From an uncultured Tolumonas sp. (GTDB lineage: Bacteria; Pseudomonadota; Gammaproteobacteria; Enterobacterales; Aeromonadaceae): a stretch of 64,000 bases of DNA. Under the pieces are notes generated by a model. The model was given only the letters and a program-made list of their open reading frames with translations, was not told where the DNA came from and did no database searches. Location: contig NZ_OY782757.1 of assembly GCF_963678185.1 (NCBI RefSeq), positions 930,001-994,000 on the forward strand. Direction: 5' to 3'. Every line of letters begins with the position of its first letter. Position 1 is the first letter of the stretch. This document shows positions 52,427 through 61,726 of the stretch, in pieces. Made by a program: the position numbers and the translations under genes.

Positions 52427-52597
52427 GATTAGTTGATTCAGTATTTGTGTGCCAGCACCACCACGTAAAAAGCGATTTCATATTTATAACTATCTGATTT
52501 ACTTAGTTTGTCATGTTCGTGTCGTAGAGATGTCGTCACACCAGCTTCTTGTTTTGTCTCATAGTTTCAGTCGAACACCAGAGACAGAGGGATAACA

Positions 52598-53074
52598 ATG
52601 ATTGTTCGTAAATTAAGACTTCAACGTGGTTGGTCTCAAGATCAACTCGCTCAACTGAGTGGCCTCAGCATTCGTACTATTCAGCGAATTGAACGCGGTC
52701 AAACTCCAGGTCTTGATTCATTAAAATCACTGGCGGCTGTTTTTGATGTTCATGTCACTGAACTACAAATGGAGAATGACATGACTCAAGAAAATCAGAC
52801 AACTCAACTTGATGAGACAGAACAGAAAGCAATTGAATACGTGCGTGACATTAAAGGGTTTTACTCCCACGTCATAAAATACGTCGTTGTTATTTCTATC
52901 TTGTTTATTATTAATTTTACTACCGACCGCAGCTATATCTGGGCTTGGTGGCCGATGCTTGGCTGGGGAATTGGTGTTTTATCACATGGATTAAATGTGT
53001 TTGAAGTGTTTCATTTCTTTAGCCCTGCTTGGGAAAAACGGCAGATCGAAAAACGTCTTGGCAGAAAACTGTAA
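52598..53074 (+). CDS. XRE-family regulator with 2TM domain, copy 2
   Basis: Encodes exactly the same 158 residues as the gene at 24655. The first 240 nt of the coding region are identical at the DNA level; 12 differences in the second half are all silent third-position changes. The leader differs at only two positions. The HTH (WSQDQLAQLSGLSIRTIQRI) and 2TM helices are therefore unchanged. Its preceding attC differs from copy 1, so the cassette moved or was copied independently of its neighbour. Confidence 0.85.
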   Translation: MIVRKLRLQRGWSQDQLAQLSGLSIRTIQRIERGQTPGLDSLKSLAAVFDVHVTELQMENDMTQENQTTQLDETEQKAIEYVRDIKGFYSHVIKYVVVISILFIINFTTDRSYIWAWWPMLGWGIGVLSHGLNVFEVFHFFSPAWEKRQIEKRLGRKL

Positions 53075-53079
53075 AAATC

Positions 53080-53135
53080 ACATAACAAAAAATTAATGTG
53101 GGACCACTTCGTGGCCCCATAATTCGAAGTTAGGT
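53080..53135 (+). repeat. attC51 (class I)
   Basis: 56 bp; cores acataac and gttaggt; arms ccac/gtgg. Confidence 0.92.
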
Positions 53136-53443
53136 AATAAAAACGGCTTATTTGTTGGCGGTGAATTCGAACCTTAAAGCGACTAGTCAGATGGTCCAGT
53201 GGTGTTAGCAGTTCACTACTTGCGAGTAGGTTGCCTCGCGCAACACATGAATTCATGCAAATTGGCAGACTGAAAGCCTGCACTGGTTACGTGTCGGCAA
53301 CCATCAGCGCCGTCAGTGTGTACGCCTAAAGCGGCTCATCGTCGTAGCGCGGTTGTTTGAAGCTGGCGTAGTTAAAATCGAAAGTCTGTGGTTCCACCTA
53401 GCCGGTTTTGTTGTTGATAAGAAATGACTTTTTCTTTGTTCAT
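53136..53443 (+). mobile_element. ORF-less cassette, family A-short copy 9
   Basis: 308 bp. First of three family A copies in a row. Confidence 0.85.
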
Positions 53444-53520
53444 ACCTAACAACTAATTCAAACCCGTTCGCGTTGCTCACTGGACAGCACTGCGTGCCGC
53501 CGTTTAATTAAAAGTTAGGT
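53444..53520 (+). repeat. attC52 (class III)
   Basis: 77 bp; cores acctaac and gttaggt; one apex mismatch (cagcac/gtgccg). Confidence 0.92.
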
Positions 53521-53827
53521 AATAAAAACGGCTTCATTGTTGGCGGCGAATTCAAGTCTTAAAGCGGCTAGTCGGATAACCCAGTGATGTTTGCAGCTCA
53601 CTTCCTGAGCGTAGGTTGCCTCGCGCCACACATGAATTCACGTGTGGCGGCAAACTAAAAGCCTGCACTGGTTACGTGTCGGCAACCATCAGCGCCGTCA
53701 ATGTGTACGCCTTAAACGGTTCATCATCGAGGTGCTGTTATTTGAAGTTGTCGCAGTGAAAATTGAAAGTCTGTGGTCCCACTTAGCCAGTTTTATTGTT
53801 GATAAGAAATGACCTTTCTTTGTTCAC
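53521..53827 (+). mobile_element. ORF-less cassette, family A-short copy 10
   Basis: 307 bp; second of the run of three. Confidence 0.85.
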
Positions 53828-53904
53828 ACCTAACAACTAATTCAAACCCGTTCGCTGCGCTCACTGGACGGCACTACGTGCCGCCGTTTAATTAAAAGTT
53901 AGGT
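53828..53904 (+). repeat. attC53 (class III)
   Basis: 77 bp; cores acctaac and gttaggt. Confidence 0.92.
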
Positions 53905-54212
53905 AATAAAAGCGGTGTCATTGTTGGCGGTGAATTCAAGCCTTAAAGCGGCTATGCAGATGGTTCAGTGTTTTTTGCGACTCACTTTCTCAGCGTGGGT
54001 TGCCTCGCGCAACACATGAATTCACGTAATTTGGCAAACTGAAAGCCTGCTCTGGTTACGTCTTCGGCAACCATCAGCGCCGTCAGTGTGTACGCCTAAA
54101 GCGGTTCATCATCAAGACGCGGTTGTTTGAAGTTGGTGCAGTTGAACATTGAAACCTGTGGTTCCACTTAGCCAGTTTTGTTGTTGATAAGAAATGACCT
54201 TTCTTTGTTCAC
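53905..54212 (+). mobile_element. ORF-less cassette, family A-short copy 11
   Basis: 308 bp; third of the run. Contains CACGTAA and a nearby ACGTC inside the GGTTGCC/GGCAACC pair. Confidence 0.85.
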
Positions 54213-54289
54213 ACCTAACAACTAATTCAAACACGTTCGCTTTGCTCACTGGACGGCACTGCGTGCCGCCGTTTAATTAAAAGTTATGT
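54213..54289 (+). repeat. attC54 (class III)
   Basis: 77 bp; cores acctaac and gttatgt; has CAAACACGTTC instead of CAAACCCGTTC. Confidence 0.92.
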
Positions 54290-54364
54290 GCTTTGCTTAA
54301 TGTTCGTTGCCATGTGCATTACCATGCTTAATATGCGTCGACTTTTTCTATTAGGAGTAATTGT

Positions 54365-54628
54365 ATGGGAGCCGGAGGTTGTCGTGATCCAAGCGAATAT
54401 ACATCCATTATCTGCGAAGTTTTTTATGATGCGTCAAGGCGAAAAAATGGCGTTCGACCAGCAGCAGATCAACCTTTCCCTAATGATATGAAGGTAGAGT
54501 GCGCAAAAGCTATTCGATCTCTTCCACTCGGGACCAAAGTTAAGCTGTCGGTTGTTGAAACTGAAAAGGAAGGAAGTAGACCTTTCCTTTATAGTAGTTA
54601 CAAGTGGGCTTATGACATCATTAAATAG
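54365..54628 (+). CDS. small hypothetical protein
   Basis: An 87-residue protein with an AGGAG ribosome binding site 7-8 nt before ATG 54365. Segment SIICEVFYDASRRKNGVRPA and SLPLGTKVKLSVVETEKEG suggest a compact beta-containing fold; no family recognised. Single gene of its cassette, with a 75-bp leader after the attC54 core. Confidence 0.62.
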   Translation: MGAGGCRDPSEYTSIICEVFYDASRRKNGVRPAADQPFPNDMKVECAKAIRSLPLGTKVKLSVVETEKEGSRPFLYSSYKWAYDIIK

Positions 54629-54692
54629 CAATAAATAGGCAAATAATTCAGCATCCATTAAGCGTATTTTTAATCCGTTGCTGCGAAAAAAC

Positions 54693-54747
54693 ACATAACA
54701 AAAAATTGGTGTGGGATGCTAACGCACCCCACAATTAAAAGTTAGGT
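54693..54747 (+). repeat. attC55 (class I)
   Basis: 55 bp; cores acataac and gttaggt; apex atgctaacgcac. Confidence 0.9.
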
Positions 54748-55055
54748 AATAAAAACGGCTTCATTGTTGGCGGTGAATTCAAGCCTTAAAGCGGCTAATC
54801 GGATAGCCCAGTGTTTTTTACAGTTCACTACCTGAGCGTAGGTTGCCTCGCGCAACACATGAATTTACGTTGATTCGCAAACTGGTCGCCTGTACTGGTT
54901 ACGTCTTCGGCAACCATCAGCGCTGCCAGTGTGTACGCCTAAAGCGGCTTATCATCGAGGCGTGGTTGTTTGAAGCTGGCGCAGTGAAAATCGAAAGTCC
55001 GTGGTTCCACTTAGCCAGTTTTGTTGTTGATAAGAAATGACCTTTCTTTGTTCAC
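54748..55055 (+). mobile_element. ORF-less cassette, family A-short copy 12
   Basis: 308 bp; stem segments intact. Confidence 0.85.
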
Positions 55056-55132
55056 ACCTAACAACTAATTCAAACCCGTTCGCTTCACTCACTGGACGTC
55101 ACTACGTTCCGCCGTTTAATTAAAAGTTAGGT
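55056..55132 (+). repeat. attC56 (class III)
   Basis: 77 bp; cores acctaac and gttaggt; apex ACGTCACTACGTTCC, with loss of one apex pair as also in attC62. Confidence 0.9.
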
Positions 55133-55439
55133 AATAAAAACAGCTTCATTGTTGGCGGTGAATTCAAACCTTAAAGCGGCTAGTCGGATAGTCCTGTGTT
55201 TTTTGCGGCTCACTTCCTGAGCGTGGGTTGCCTCGCGCAACACATGAATTCACGTGTGGTGGCAAACTGAAAGCCTGCACTGGTTACGTGTCGGCAACCA
55301 TCAGCGCCGCCAGTGTGTACGCCTAAAACGGCTCATCATCGAGGCGCGGTTGTTTGAAACTGGCACAGTGAAAATCGAAAGTCTGTGGTCCCACTTAGCC
55401 TGTTTTGTTGTTGATAATTAATGATCTTTCTTTGTTCAC
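55133..55439 (+). mobile_element. ORF-less cassette, family A-short copy 13
   Basis: 307 bp; consecutive with the copy at 54748. Confidence 0.85.
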
Positions 55440-55516
55440 ACCTAACAACTAATTCAAACCCGTTCGCTTTGCTCACTGGACGGCACTACGTGCCGCCGTT
55501 TAATTAAAAGTTAGGT
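55440..55516 (+). repeat. attC57 (class III)
   Basis: 77 bp; cores acctaac and gttaggt. Confidence 0.92.
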
Positions 55517-55540
55517 TTTTCGAGGGAAATTTAATCTCTT

Positions 55541-56224
55541 ATGTTTGAAATGAGTAAAGCCCTACTTAAACGAGCTATCGAAATACGTTCAAATCTAGGC
55601 GATCATGGAGATCCATATGAAGAATCTCTAGTAAAAAATGAAGTCACTGTTGAATTGAAAATTATGGTTAAAGAGATCTTTGATCATCTTCGCTCTTCGT
55701 TGGATTATAGTGCAAGGGAAACCGTATCTACATATTTATCTAATTTAGACGGCAAACAAATATACTTCCCAATTGTTGGCGCTGGCTTTAAAGAGGCAAA
55801 CTTTCGTGGGCGCATTGGAAAGCTCCTCCCTGATATTTTAACTAAAAAACCTGAATTAGTTCCAATATTTGCCTCTTTTCAATCGTTTTCAGATTCAAAA
55901 AATAACTGGCTACCAAATTTTGCGACCCTATGTAATAAGGCTAAACATGAACAGCTTAGTGTAATTAATTGTTTGGGTGCAAAAGTTATTTATAAAAAAG
56001 ATGAAAAAGGTACCATTCTTTTTGAATTTAGCAATAAATCAGATGTGACATTTAAAAAAATGCCCTTAATGTTAATTACTAAATTAACTGATAGTGATGA
56101 CGGCGAATGTTATCATCACTACATTATCTTTGATGAAATTAAAGTTGAACTTTTAACATTTCTGGATGATTGTATTAGTGGCATTAAACATATCATCCAA
56201 GAACTAGAGTTGGCACAAACCTAA
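55541..56224 (+). CDS. helical protein with HEPN-like C-helix motif
   Basis: A 227-residue protein. N-terminal helices (ALLKRAIEIRSNLGDHGDPY, ELKIMVKEIFDHLRSSLDYSARE) are followed by a mixed domain; NFATLCNKAKHEQLSVINC is a helix with K-x-x-H, resembling HEPN-type N/K-x-x-x-H patterns, and HHYIIFDE near the C-terminus. Uncharacterised; distantly like AbiV/HEPN helical proteins. Stop codon is in attC58. Confidence 0.5.
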   Translation: MFEMSKALLKRAIEIRSNLGDHGDPYEESLVKNEVTVELKIMVKEIFDHLRSSLDYSARETVSTYLSNLDGKQIYFPIVGAGFKEANFRGRIGKLLPDILTKKPELVPIFASFQSFSDSKNNWLPNFATLCNKAKHEQLSVINCLGAKVIYKKDEKGTILFEFSNKSDVTFKKMPLMLITKLTDSDDGECYHHYIIFDEIKVELLTFLDDCISGIKHIIQELELAQT

Positions 56225-56276
56225 CAAAAACTTAATGTGGGACGGTTTTCAACCGCCCCATAAGTCGAAGTTAAAT
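56219..56276 (+). repeat. attC58 (class I)
   Basis: 58 bp; cores acctaac and gttaaat; arms cggtt/aaccg. Confidence 0.9.
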
Positions 56277-56395
56277 TCTTCAGCAACCAGTCTTGCGTGA
56301 AATTATGACAGAAGCCACTTTTCCATCTGGTTCTAATGTGAAGCAAATTTTGTGCGATGCTACAATCGATGCAATGCCACTTGCCGTTGAAAATT

Positions 56396-56905
56396 ATGAG
56401 TAAAAAAGTCAAAGTTACCAATATTTATGAACTCACTTGGCCTCATGTTTGTGCCAAGTGCGGAGAGACTCAGCATCTGAAAAATGCGGCCTCATTAGAA
56501 AATAAACTCACCACAAAAATAGCAAAAATTGACCCGCAGCTTGAATACTTTGTCTGTGAAAAACATGCAAAATGGCTCGCAATGGCAAACTTATCGGTCG
56601 ATAATTGTGGAACAATGACGTTGGTTCGTCTGGTATCTTATTTTGCAACAACCCTATTCTGTATATTCTTGATAACATTGCCGTTGCAGCTAATTCATAA
56701 TAGTTTTTCTGATATATCAGTTCCTTATATATTGGTTATATTTATCGCTTATACGTTATTCGGACGTTTCCTTCGGAAGCAAATTCCAATCAGTAAAACG
56801 AAATTCAGCACAAAAGAATATGTTTTAGAGTTTGAAAATCATGATGTTGCTGAGATGTTCGTGAAGCATAACCAGTCACATACCATAGTTGAACGCTTAA
56901 ACTGA
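56396..56905 (+). CDS. zinc-ribbon membrane protein of unknown function
   Basis: About 169 residues from ATG 56396. The N-terminus has CAKCGE and CEKH, two candidate zinc ligand pairs (residues ~19-56), followed by two membrane helices (about 78-102 and 105-122) and a polar tail. Probably a membrane protein with a small cytoplasmic zinc module. Start uncertain: an earlier ATG at 56357 and a long leader (56277-56395) with no clear ribosome binding site. Confidence 0.58.
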   Translation: MSKKVKVTNIYELTWPHVCAKCGETQHLKNAASLENKLTTKIAKIDPQLEYFVCEKHAKWLAMANLSVDNCGTMTLVRLVSYFATTLFCIFLITLPLQLIHNSFSDISVPYILVIFIAYTLFGRFLRKQIPISKTKFSTKEYVLEFENHDVAEMFVKHNQSHTIVERLN

Positions 56906-56908
56906 AAA

Positions 56909-56968
56909 ATTTAACAAAAACTTAAAGTTGGACGGCACTACGCGCCGCCACTTAAGTAAAAGTTAGGT
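56909..56968 (+). repeat. attC59 (class IV)
   Basis: 60 bp; cores atttaac and gttaggt; apex cggcactacgcgccg. Confidence 0.9.
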
Positions 56969-57278
56969 AATAAAAGCGGCGTCATTGTTGGCGGTGAATT
57001 CAAGCCTTAAAGCGGCTAGTTCCGCAGGTCCAGTGGTGTTTACGGCTCATTTCCTGAGCGTGGGTTGCCTCGCGCAACACATGAATTCGCATGAAGCGGT
57101 AAACTGAAAGCCTGCACTGGTTACGTCTTCGGCAACCATCAACGCCGTCAGTGTGTATGCCTAAAGCAGCTTAATCATCAAGGCGCGGTGTTTGAATCAA
57201 GCGCAGTAAAAATTGAAAGTCTGTGGTTCCACTTAGCCAGATTGATTGTTGATAAGAAATGACGTTTTCTTTGTTCAT
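56969..57278 (+). mobile_element. ORF-less cassette, family A-short copy 14
   Basis: 310 bp, the longest of the A-short group. Confidence 0.85.
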
Positions 57279-57355
57279 ACCTAACAACTAATTCAAACCC
57301 GTTCGCTTTGCTCACTGGACGGCACTGCGTGCCGCCGTTTAATTAAAAGTTAGGA
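57279..57355 (+). repeat. attC60 (class III)
   Basis: 77 bp; cores acctaac and gttagga. Confidence 0.9.
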
Positions 57356-57382
57356 ATCATGGATAGTTATGGAGGTTAAATC

Positions 57383-59227
57383 ATGATTTATGAAAAATGG
57401 TGTCGCCGAATAGATCTTGATTTTAGATCTAAATACCCACACCTCCATACTGAATTATATAAAATTGATGATTTTGATTTTAAACTTCTCGTATTAGAGG
57501 AATTAAAAGACTTTGATGAAGTTGAAAAAATATTCGATAATGAAATCAGATACATTACAACTCCGATAAAACTTGTACAAACTCTGCCATCAAATGATTT
57601 AACAAAGATCCAAGCTATCGAAGATTGTAATGTCTATGAAAACATATCTGGTTTACCATTAACACTACAACAAATACAAATCCTAGTTGAATCAATAATT
57701 CCAAGCATACAAATATCAAGCATAAAAGAAAATTTTGAATCACAACAAATAATTATTACAATAAAAGACAAGCAAGAACCAAAATACATAGAAGAGATAC
57801 AAAGTAAAACTGATAAATTAGATACTGCATTTAGAATTAAAATCATTGATGGCGGAACTTCAACTAAACAGGTAAAAATTGATAATGAATTTTTCAATAT
57901 TTTACCATCCAGTTATTTCAAAAACCTCAACTGTGAATTCATTGAACGAGATGAAGAGTTATGGTTCTCCAATGCAGAAGCAATATATTCTGGCGATTAT
58001 CAAAAACAAGATCTTTATTTTTTTGAAAAAAACAAGAAGTCATGTCTGGTAAATTTATCAAAATTCAAAAATGCCAACATTCGAAATCATCTATTACTCT
58101 ATGATGTAGTTTACTGTGTTCTGCCATTAAAAGAAGATATGGAGAAAATCCTTAGACAACAAAATATAACAAAAAATGATTTATTAGAAATGATCTCTAA
58201 AGGAAGAATTAAAATTCTTAATATGCAGCCTGAAAATCGTTTAGATCATGGTTTTCTACGTGAAGCATATCAAGAAAACAAAAATGGAATCGTTAGCAGA
58301 AGAGCATTATCAGCATTGTGTGCAATCGATCTTGTAGATATAAATAAATCATACATATTCAATGACGCTGAAATTGAGAATAATGAATATCCTTTACTAA
58401 AAGAGCTATCTTCATTATTAAATGTCGACATTCAAGTACTTAGCAATATTTTTTTATGGCCTAAAAAAGCATTACGAAGCAGTGTTGATATTCTAAGTTT
58501 TAGCGGGCCAAGCCGTATTGCTGCATATGGTGTAAACGATATAATTACATCATTTCTACCTGAACATCCAAAGAAAAATGCTATAGAATTCGAGTTTATT
58601 GTGAACAGTGATCAAATACATATTGCTCATGCACTAGACGCGACATATTTTCCATTCTTCACTGATGAAAATAGCTATTCAGATTCTCCATATGCAATCA
58701 TGATGGGAAATTTCTTGAATTTTTATGCTAACTCAAGCAAACAAACAATGCCAGCATTATTCAGCAATAACACCCCCTTAGAATTTAAAAACCCAAGTCT
58801 TGAGTTGATATCAATATTTGATACAAATGAATATATTTCACTCACAGAATTTAACTCTTTAATCTCTAATAAAATGCTCCGTAATGGTTTATCATCTTTA
58901 TTCGATGAGTTATCTATTCTTGATGGTGAAGAAAGAGTGGAAAGAATCAAAAAATACAACCATGAACTAAATGAAATAATAAATCAAAATAAATTATTTA
59001 ATAACTTTCTGACATTAACAGAAGATGGCATTGGATTATTCATTCCATTTATGAGCACCACAAAGAAAGTTATCAATAAAGCACTAGGTTTTACAACAAA
59101 TAAATATCCAACACTAACTAAAATTTCCGAATATTTTGAATCGCATTTATTACCAAAGGATAGCTTTGAAAAAAACATATCTTTATTGTCTAAAATTAAT
59201 AGAGTTGCTAGATTAAAGCGACTCTGA
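57383..59227 (+). CDS. large protein of unknown function (614 aa)
   Basis: The longest gene in the array. GGAGG lies 8 nt before ATG 57383. N-terminal 100 residues are helical, residues 100-160 hold a short beta-alpha-beta unit repeated in hydrophobic pattern (IQILVESIIPSIQISSIKEN), the middle (170-330) is alpha/beta, and the C-terminus is helical with a modest hydrophobic stretch near 550. No recognised motif. Very AT-rich. As a single-gene cassette of this length it is unusual, and a defence or toxin role is only contextual inference. Confidence 0.55.
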   Translation: MIYEKWCRRIDLDFRSKYPHLHTELYKIDDFDFKLLVLEELKDFDEVEKIFDNEIRYITTPIKLVQTLPSNDLTKIQAIEDCNVYENISGLPLTLQQIQILVESIIPSIQISSIKENFESQQIIITIKDKQEPKYIEEIQSKTDKLDTAFRIKIIDGGTSTKQVKIDNEFFNILPSSYFKNLNCEFIERDEELWFSNAEAIYSGDYQKQDLYFFEKNKKSCLVNLSKFKNANIRNHLLLYDVVYCVLPLKEDMEKILRQQNITKNDLLEMISKGRIKILNMQPENRLDHGFLREAYQENKNGIVSRRALSALCAIDLVDINKSYIFNDAEIENNEYPLLKELSSLLNVDIQVLSNIFLWPKKALRSSVDILSFSGPSRIAAYGVNDIITSFLPEHPKKNAIEFEFIVNSDQIHIAHALDATYFPFFTDENSYSDSPYAIMMGNFLNFYANSSKQTMPALFSNNTPLEFKNPSLELISIFDTNEYISLTEFNSLISNKMLRNGLSSLFDELSILDGEERVERIKKYNHELNEIINQNKLFNNFLTLTEDGIGLFIPFMSTTKKVINKALGFTTNKYPTLTKISEYFESHLLPKDSFEKNISLLSKINRVARLKRL

Positions 59228-59228
59228 T

Positions 59229-59288
59229 ACCTAACAAATATTTAATGTCGGATGGCACTACGTGCCACCGCATAAAACGAAGTTATGC
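59229..59288 (+). repeat. attC61 (class II)
   Basis: 60 bp; cores acctaac and gttatgc. Confidence 0.92.
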
Positions 59289-59577
59289 AGTTTTTAATTT
59301 GCTGGTAGTTTTGCGGGGAATTCGAGTTTTAAAGCGGTGTTGGCTGCAAGTTCAGCGTCATTTACAGCTCACTACCGAGAGTGGTGCCCGCTCATAATAC
59401 GCCAAACAATTTCAGCCGCGAGCTTCAGCAAATCGGCGCAGCGATTATGAGCTTCTGCACATCAATCCCGTCGCGGGTAATTCCTTACAACCCTGTTTTC
59501 TATTCGCAGCGTTGAATTCTAATCCGTGAAATCAGTCGTTGCTCCCGAGGTGAAATCGGGTTCGTTTTTTCAATACT
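59289..59577 (+). mobile_element. ORF-less cassette, family B copy 4
   Basis: 289 bp. Stem GCTCATAAT (59390-59398) with ATTATGAGC (59444-59452), same pairing state as copy 2; one basal pair is lost. Confidence 0.86.
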
Positions 59578-59654
59578 GCATAACAAAAAGTTCAAACTCG
59601 TTCGCTTCGCTCACTGGACGTCACTACGTTCCGCCGTTTAACTAAAAGTTAGGT
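59578..59654 (+). repeat. attC62 (class III)
   Basis: 77 bp; cores gcataac and gttaggt. Confidence 0.92.
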
Positions 59655-59963
59655 AATAAAAGCGGCTTCATTGTTGGCGGTGAATTCAAGCCTTAAAGCG
59701 GCTAGTCGGATAGTCCTGTGATTTTTACGGCTCACTACCTGAGCGTGGGTTGCCTCGCGCAACACATGAATTCACGTTGATTCGGCAAACTGAAAGCCTG
59801 CACTGGTTACGTGTCGGCAACCATCGGCGCCGTCAGTGTGTACGCCTAAAGAGGCTCATCATCGGGGCCCGGTTGTTTGACGCTGGCGCAGTGAACACTG
59901 AAAGTCCGTGGAACCAATTAGCCAGCCTGTTGGTTGCTAATAAACTGTTTTTTCTTTGTTCAT
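59655..59963 (+). mobile_element. ORF-less cassette, family A-short copy 15
   Basis: 309 bp; near-duplicate of the copies at 22982 and 31108. Confidence 0.85.
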
Positions 59964-60023
59964 ACCTAACAAAAATTTAAAGTTGGACAGCACTACGTGC
60001 CGCCACTTAAATCGAAGTTAGAG
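59964..60023 (+). repeat. attC63 (class IV)
   Basis: 60 bp; cores acctaac and gttagag. Confidence 0.9.
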
Positions 60024-60037
60024 CTATTAGGATATTT

Positions 60038-60505
60038 ATGCGAAACATCGATATCATAGAAGCAAAAGAAGGTGACTACACTTATGTGGCAGCTTTGGTT
60101 CAAAATTTATTAATTGAATTAGAACCTCATTCTACACAAGATGTTTTAGCCATGAACCTACCTTTAATCACGAAATATTTATTAAAAAGACAAAAAATCT
60201 TCGCATTTCTGGCACTCAGTGAAGGAGAGCCTATTGGGGTGATAACATTCCATGAATGTGCGGCGATCTATGCTGGCGGTGTTTTCGGTGAAATATCTGA
60301 ATTATATGTAAATCCAACATTCCGTTCATACCGTGTCGGTGAGTTATTAGTAAACTCAGCAATCGAAAAAAGTTCGATAAATGGTTGGAAACGTCTTGAA
60401 GTATGCAGCCCTCCACCTGATGAATTCAAAAGAGTCATTAAATTTTATGAAAAAAATGGTTTTAAAAACACTGGTGCCAGATTACGAAAACTCATTATTA
60501 GTTAA
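60038..60505 (+). CDS. GNAT family N-acetyltransferase
   Basis: A 155-residue GNAT. The core is ISELYVNPTFRSYRVGELLVNSAIE (about residues 86-110) with R-S-Y-R-V-G in place of the usual Q/R-x-x-G-x-G/A, and the C-terminal RVIKFYEKNGFKNTGARL. N-terminal IEAKEGDYTYVAALVQ is a typical first helix. Acceptor unknown. Behind AGGATATTT; single gene of its cassette. Confidence 0.82.
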   Translation: MRNIDIIEAKEGDYTYVAALVQNLLIELEPHSTQDVLAMNLPLITKYLLKRQKIFAFLALSEGEPIGVITFHECAAIYAGGVFGEISELYVNPTFRSYRVGELLVNSAIEKSSINGWKRLEVCSPPPDEFKRVIKFYEKNGFKNTGARLRKLIIS

Positions 60506-60567
60506 ATTATTTATCATTGCTATAAATTAACTAATAATGTAGTCATACTAAAAACAAATAAAAATAG

Positions 60568-60625
60568 CTCTAACAAAAACTTAATGTGGGACGGTTTTCA
60601 ACCGCCCCATAAGTCGAAGTTAGCT
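60568..60625 (+). repeat. attC64 (class I)
   Basis: 58 bp; cores ctctaac and gttagct; arms cggtt/aaccg. Confidence 0.9.
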
Positions 60626-60642
60626 TAACTTTGGATAGGCCT

Positions 60643-61302
60643 ATGAATGAACTAAACAAAATATATAAACAAAACCTATTTTTAACCTTGGCAATTTTCT
60701 TTGCCACAATTGGATTACCATTCTCCAAAAACTGGGCCATCCTTCAACCTGCAATATTTATTATATATTTGTGCTGTTATGTTTTTATCTCATATTTGAT
60801 GTCATCACTAGTCAAAAAAGTCCTCTCGAAAGAATCATCAATTCAAGAATTAAGATTTTTATATTTAACACTCATTATTGTTTGTGCAAGTGGATATTTT
60901 TTATTTTCAATAATAGATATGAAAGGCACAATGATCAGCGGACTTAGTGAAATTCACGACATTACATCATACAAATTAAATTCCTTTAATGGATTGCTTT
61001 CATATTTCAATGATCTTGTGTTTACATTCATTAACAGCATTTATTATTCTATCGTTGTAATGGCAACAATTGGTGATTCATCAGTTACACTTCATAATGG
61101 CTTCCCCAGAATGCTTGTTGCTTTCGAAGTTGCAATGACAATAAGTTTAACTGTTTTTAAAATTAGCTCCTTATATAATAAAGAATCATCTGAAGATCTG
61201 TTAAAGCTTAAAAATGAAATAATTAAAGAAATAAACAACAAACCAAAAATAATTCACAATGACTGTTTGTGGTGCAAAATAAAAAGCAAAATCATACGTT
61301 AA
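60643..61302 (+). CDS. two-pore-type ion channel-like membrane protein
   Basis: About 219 residues with hydrophobic segments near 10-30, 33-55, 72-92 and 125-180. IYYSIVVMATIGDSSVTLHNGFPRMLVAFEVAMTISL places a T-I-G-D-S filter (K+ channel T-V-G-Y-G-D variant) between two helices, as in Ion_trans_2 channels. The Tyr of the filter is absent, so selectivity may differ. Start at ATG 60643 rather than the TTG at 60631 because attC64's core lies just upstream. Confidence 0.75.
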   Translation: MNELNKIYKQNLFLTLAIFFATIGLPFSKNWAILQPAIFIIYLCCYVFISYLMSSLVKKVLSKESSIQELRFLYLTLIIVCASGYFLFSIIDMKGTMISGLSEIHDITSYKLNSFNGLLSYFNDLVFTFINSIYYSIVVMATIGDSSVTLHNGFPRMLVAFEVAMTISLTVFKISSLYNKESSEDLLKLKNEIIKEINNKPKIIHNDCLWCKIKSKIIR

Positions 61303-61357
61303 GCTAACAAATAATTAGTGTGGGACCACTTCGTGGCCCCACAATTAGAAGTTAGGT
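61302..61357 (+). repeat. attC65 (class I)
   Basis: 56 bp; cores agctaac and gttaggt; arms ccac/gtgg. Confidence 0.92.
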
Positions 61358-61666
61358 AATAAAAACGGCATCATTGTTGGCGGCAAATTCAAGCCCTAGA
61401 GCGGCTAGTCGGATGGTTCTGTGGTTTTTGCAGCTCACTTCCTGTGCGTGGGTTGCCTCGCGCAACACATGAATTCGCGTGTGGTGGCAAACTGAAAGCC
61501 TGCACGGGCCGCGTCTTCGGCAACCATTAGCGCCGTCAGTGTGTACGCCTAAGCGGCTCATCACCGAGGCTTGGTTATTTGAAACTGGCACAGTTGAAAC
61601 ATTGCAACCTGTGGCACCAGTTAGCCAACTTTTTTGTTGGTTTTAAATTACTTTTTCTTTGTTCAT
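61358..61666 (+). mobile_element. ORF-less cassette, family A-short copy 16
   Basis: 309 bp; its central segment reads GCACGGGCCGCGTCTTCGGC as in A-prime-like copies, so it looks recombinant. Confidence 0.82.
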
Positions 61667-61726
61667 ACCTAACAAAATTTTAATATCGGATGGCACTACG
61701 TGCCACCGCATAAAACGAAGTTAGGT
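61667..61726 (+). repeat. attC66 (class II)
   Basis: 60 bp; cores acctaac and gttaggt; reads ATATCGGATGG. Confidence 0.92.

Noticed and set aside
53011..53283. Minus-strand ORFs across family A cassettes (for example near 38087 and 53011)
   Set aside because: They run through attC sequence and differ in frame between copies; no start site evidence.
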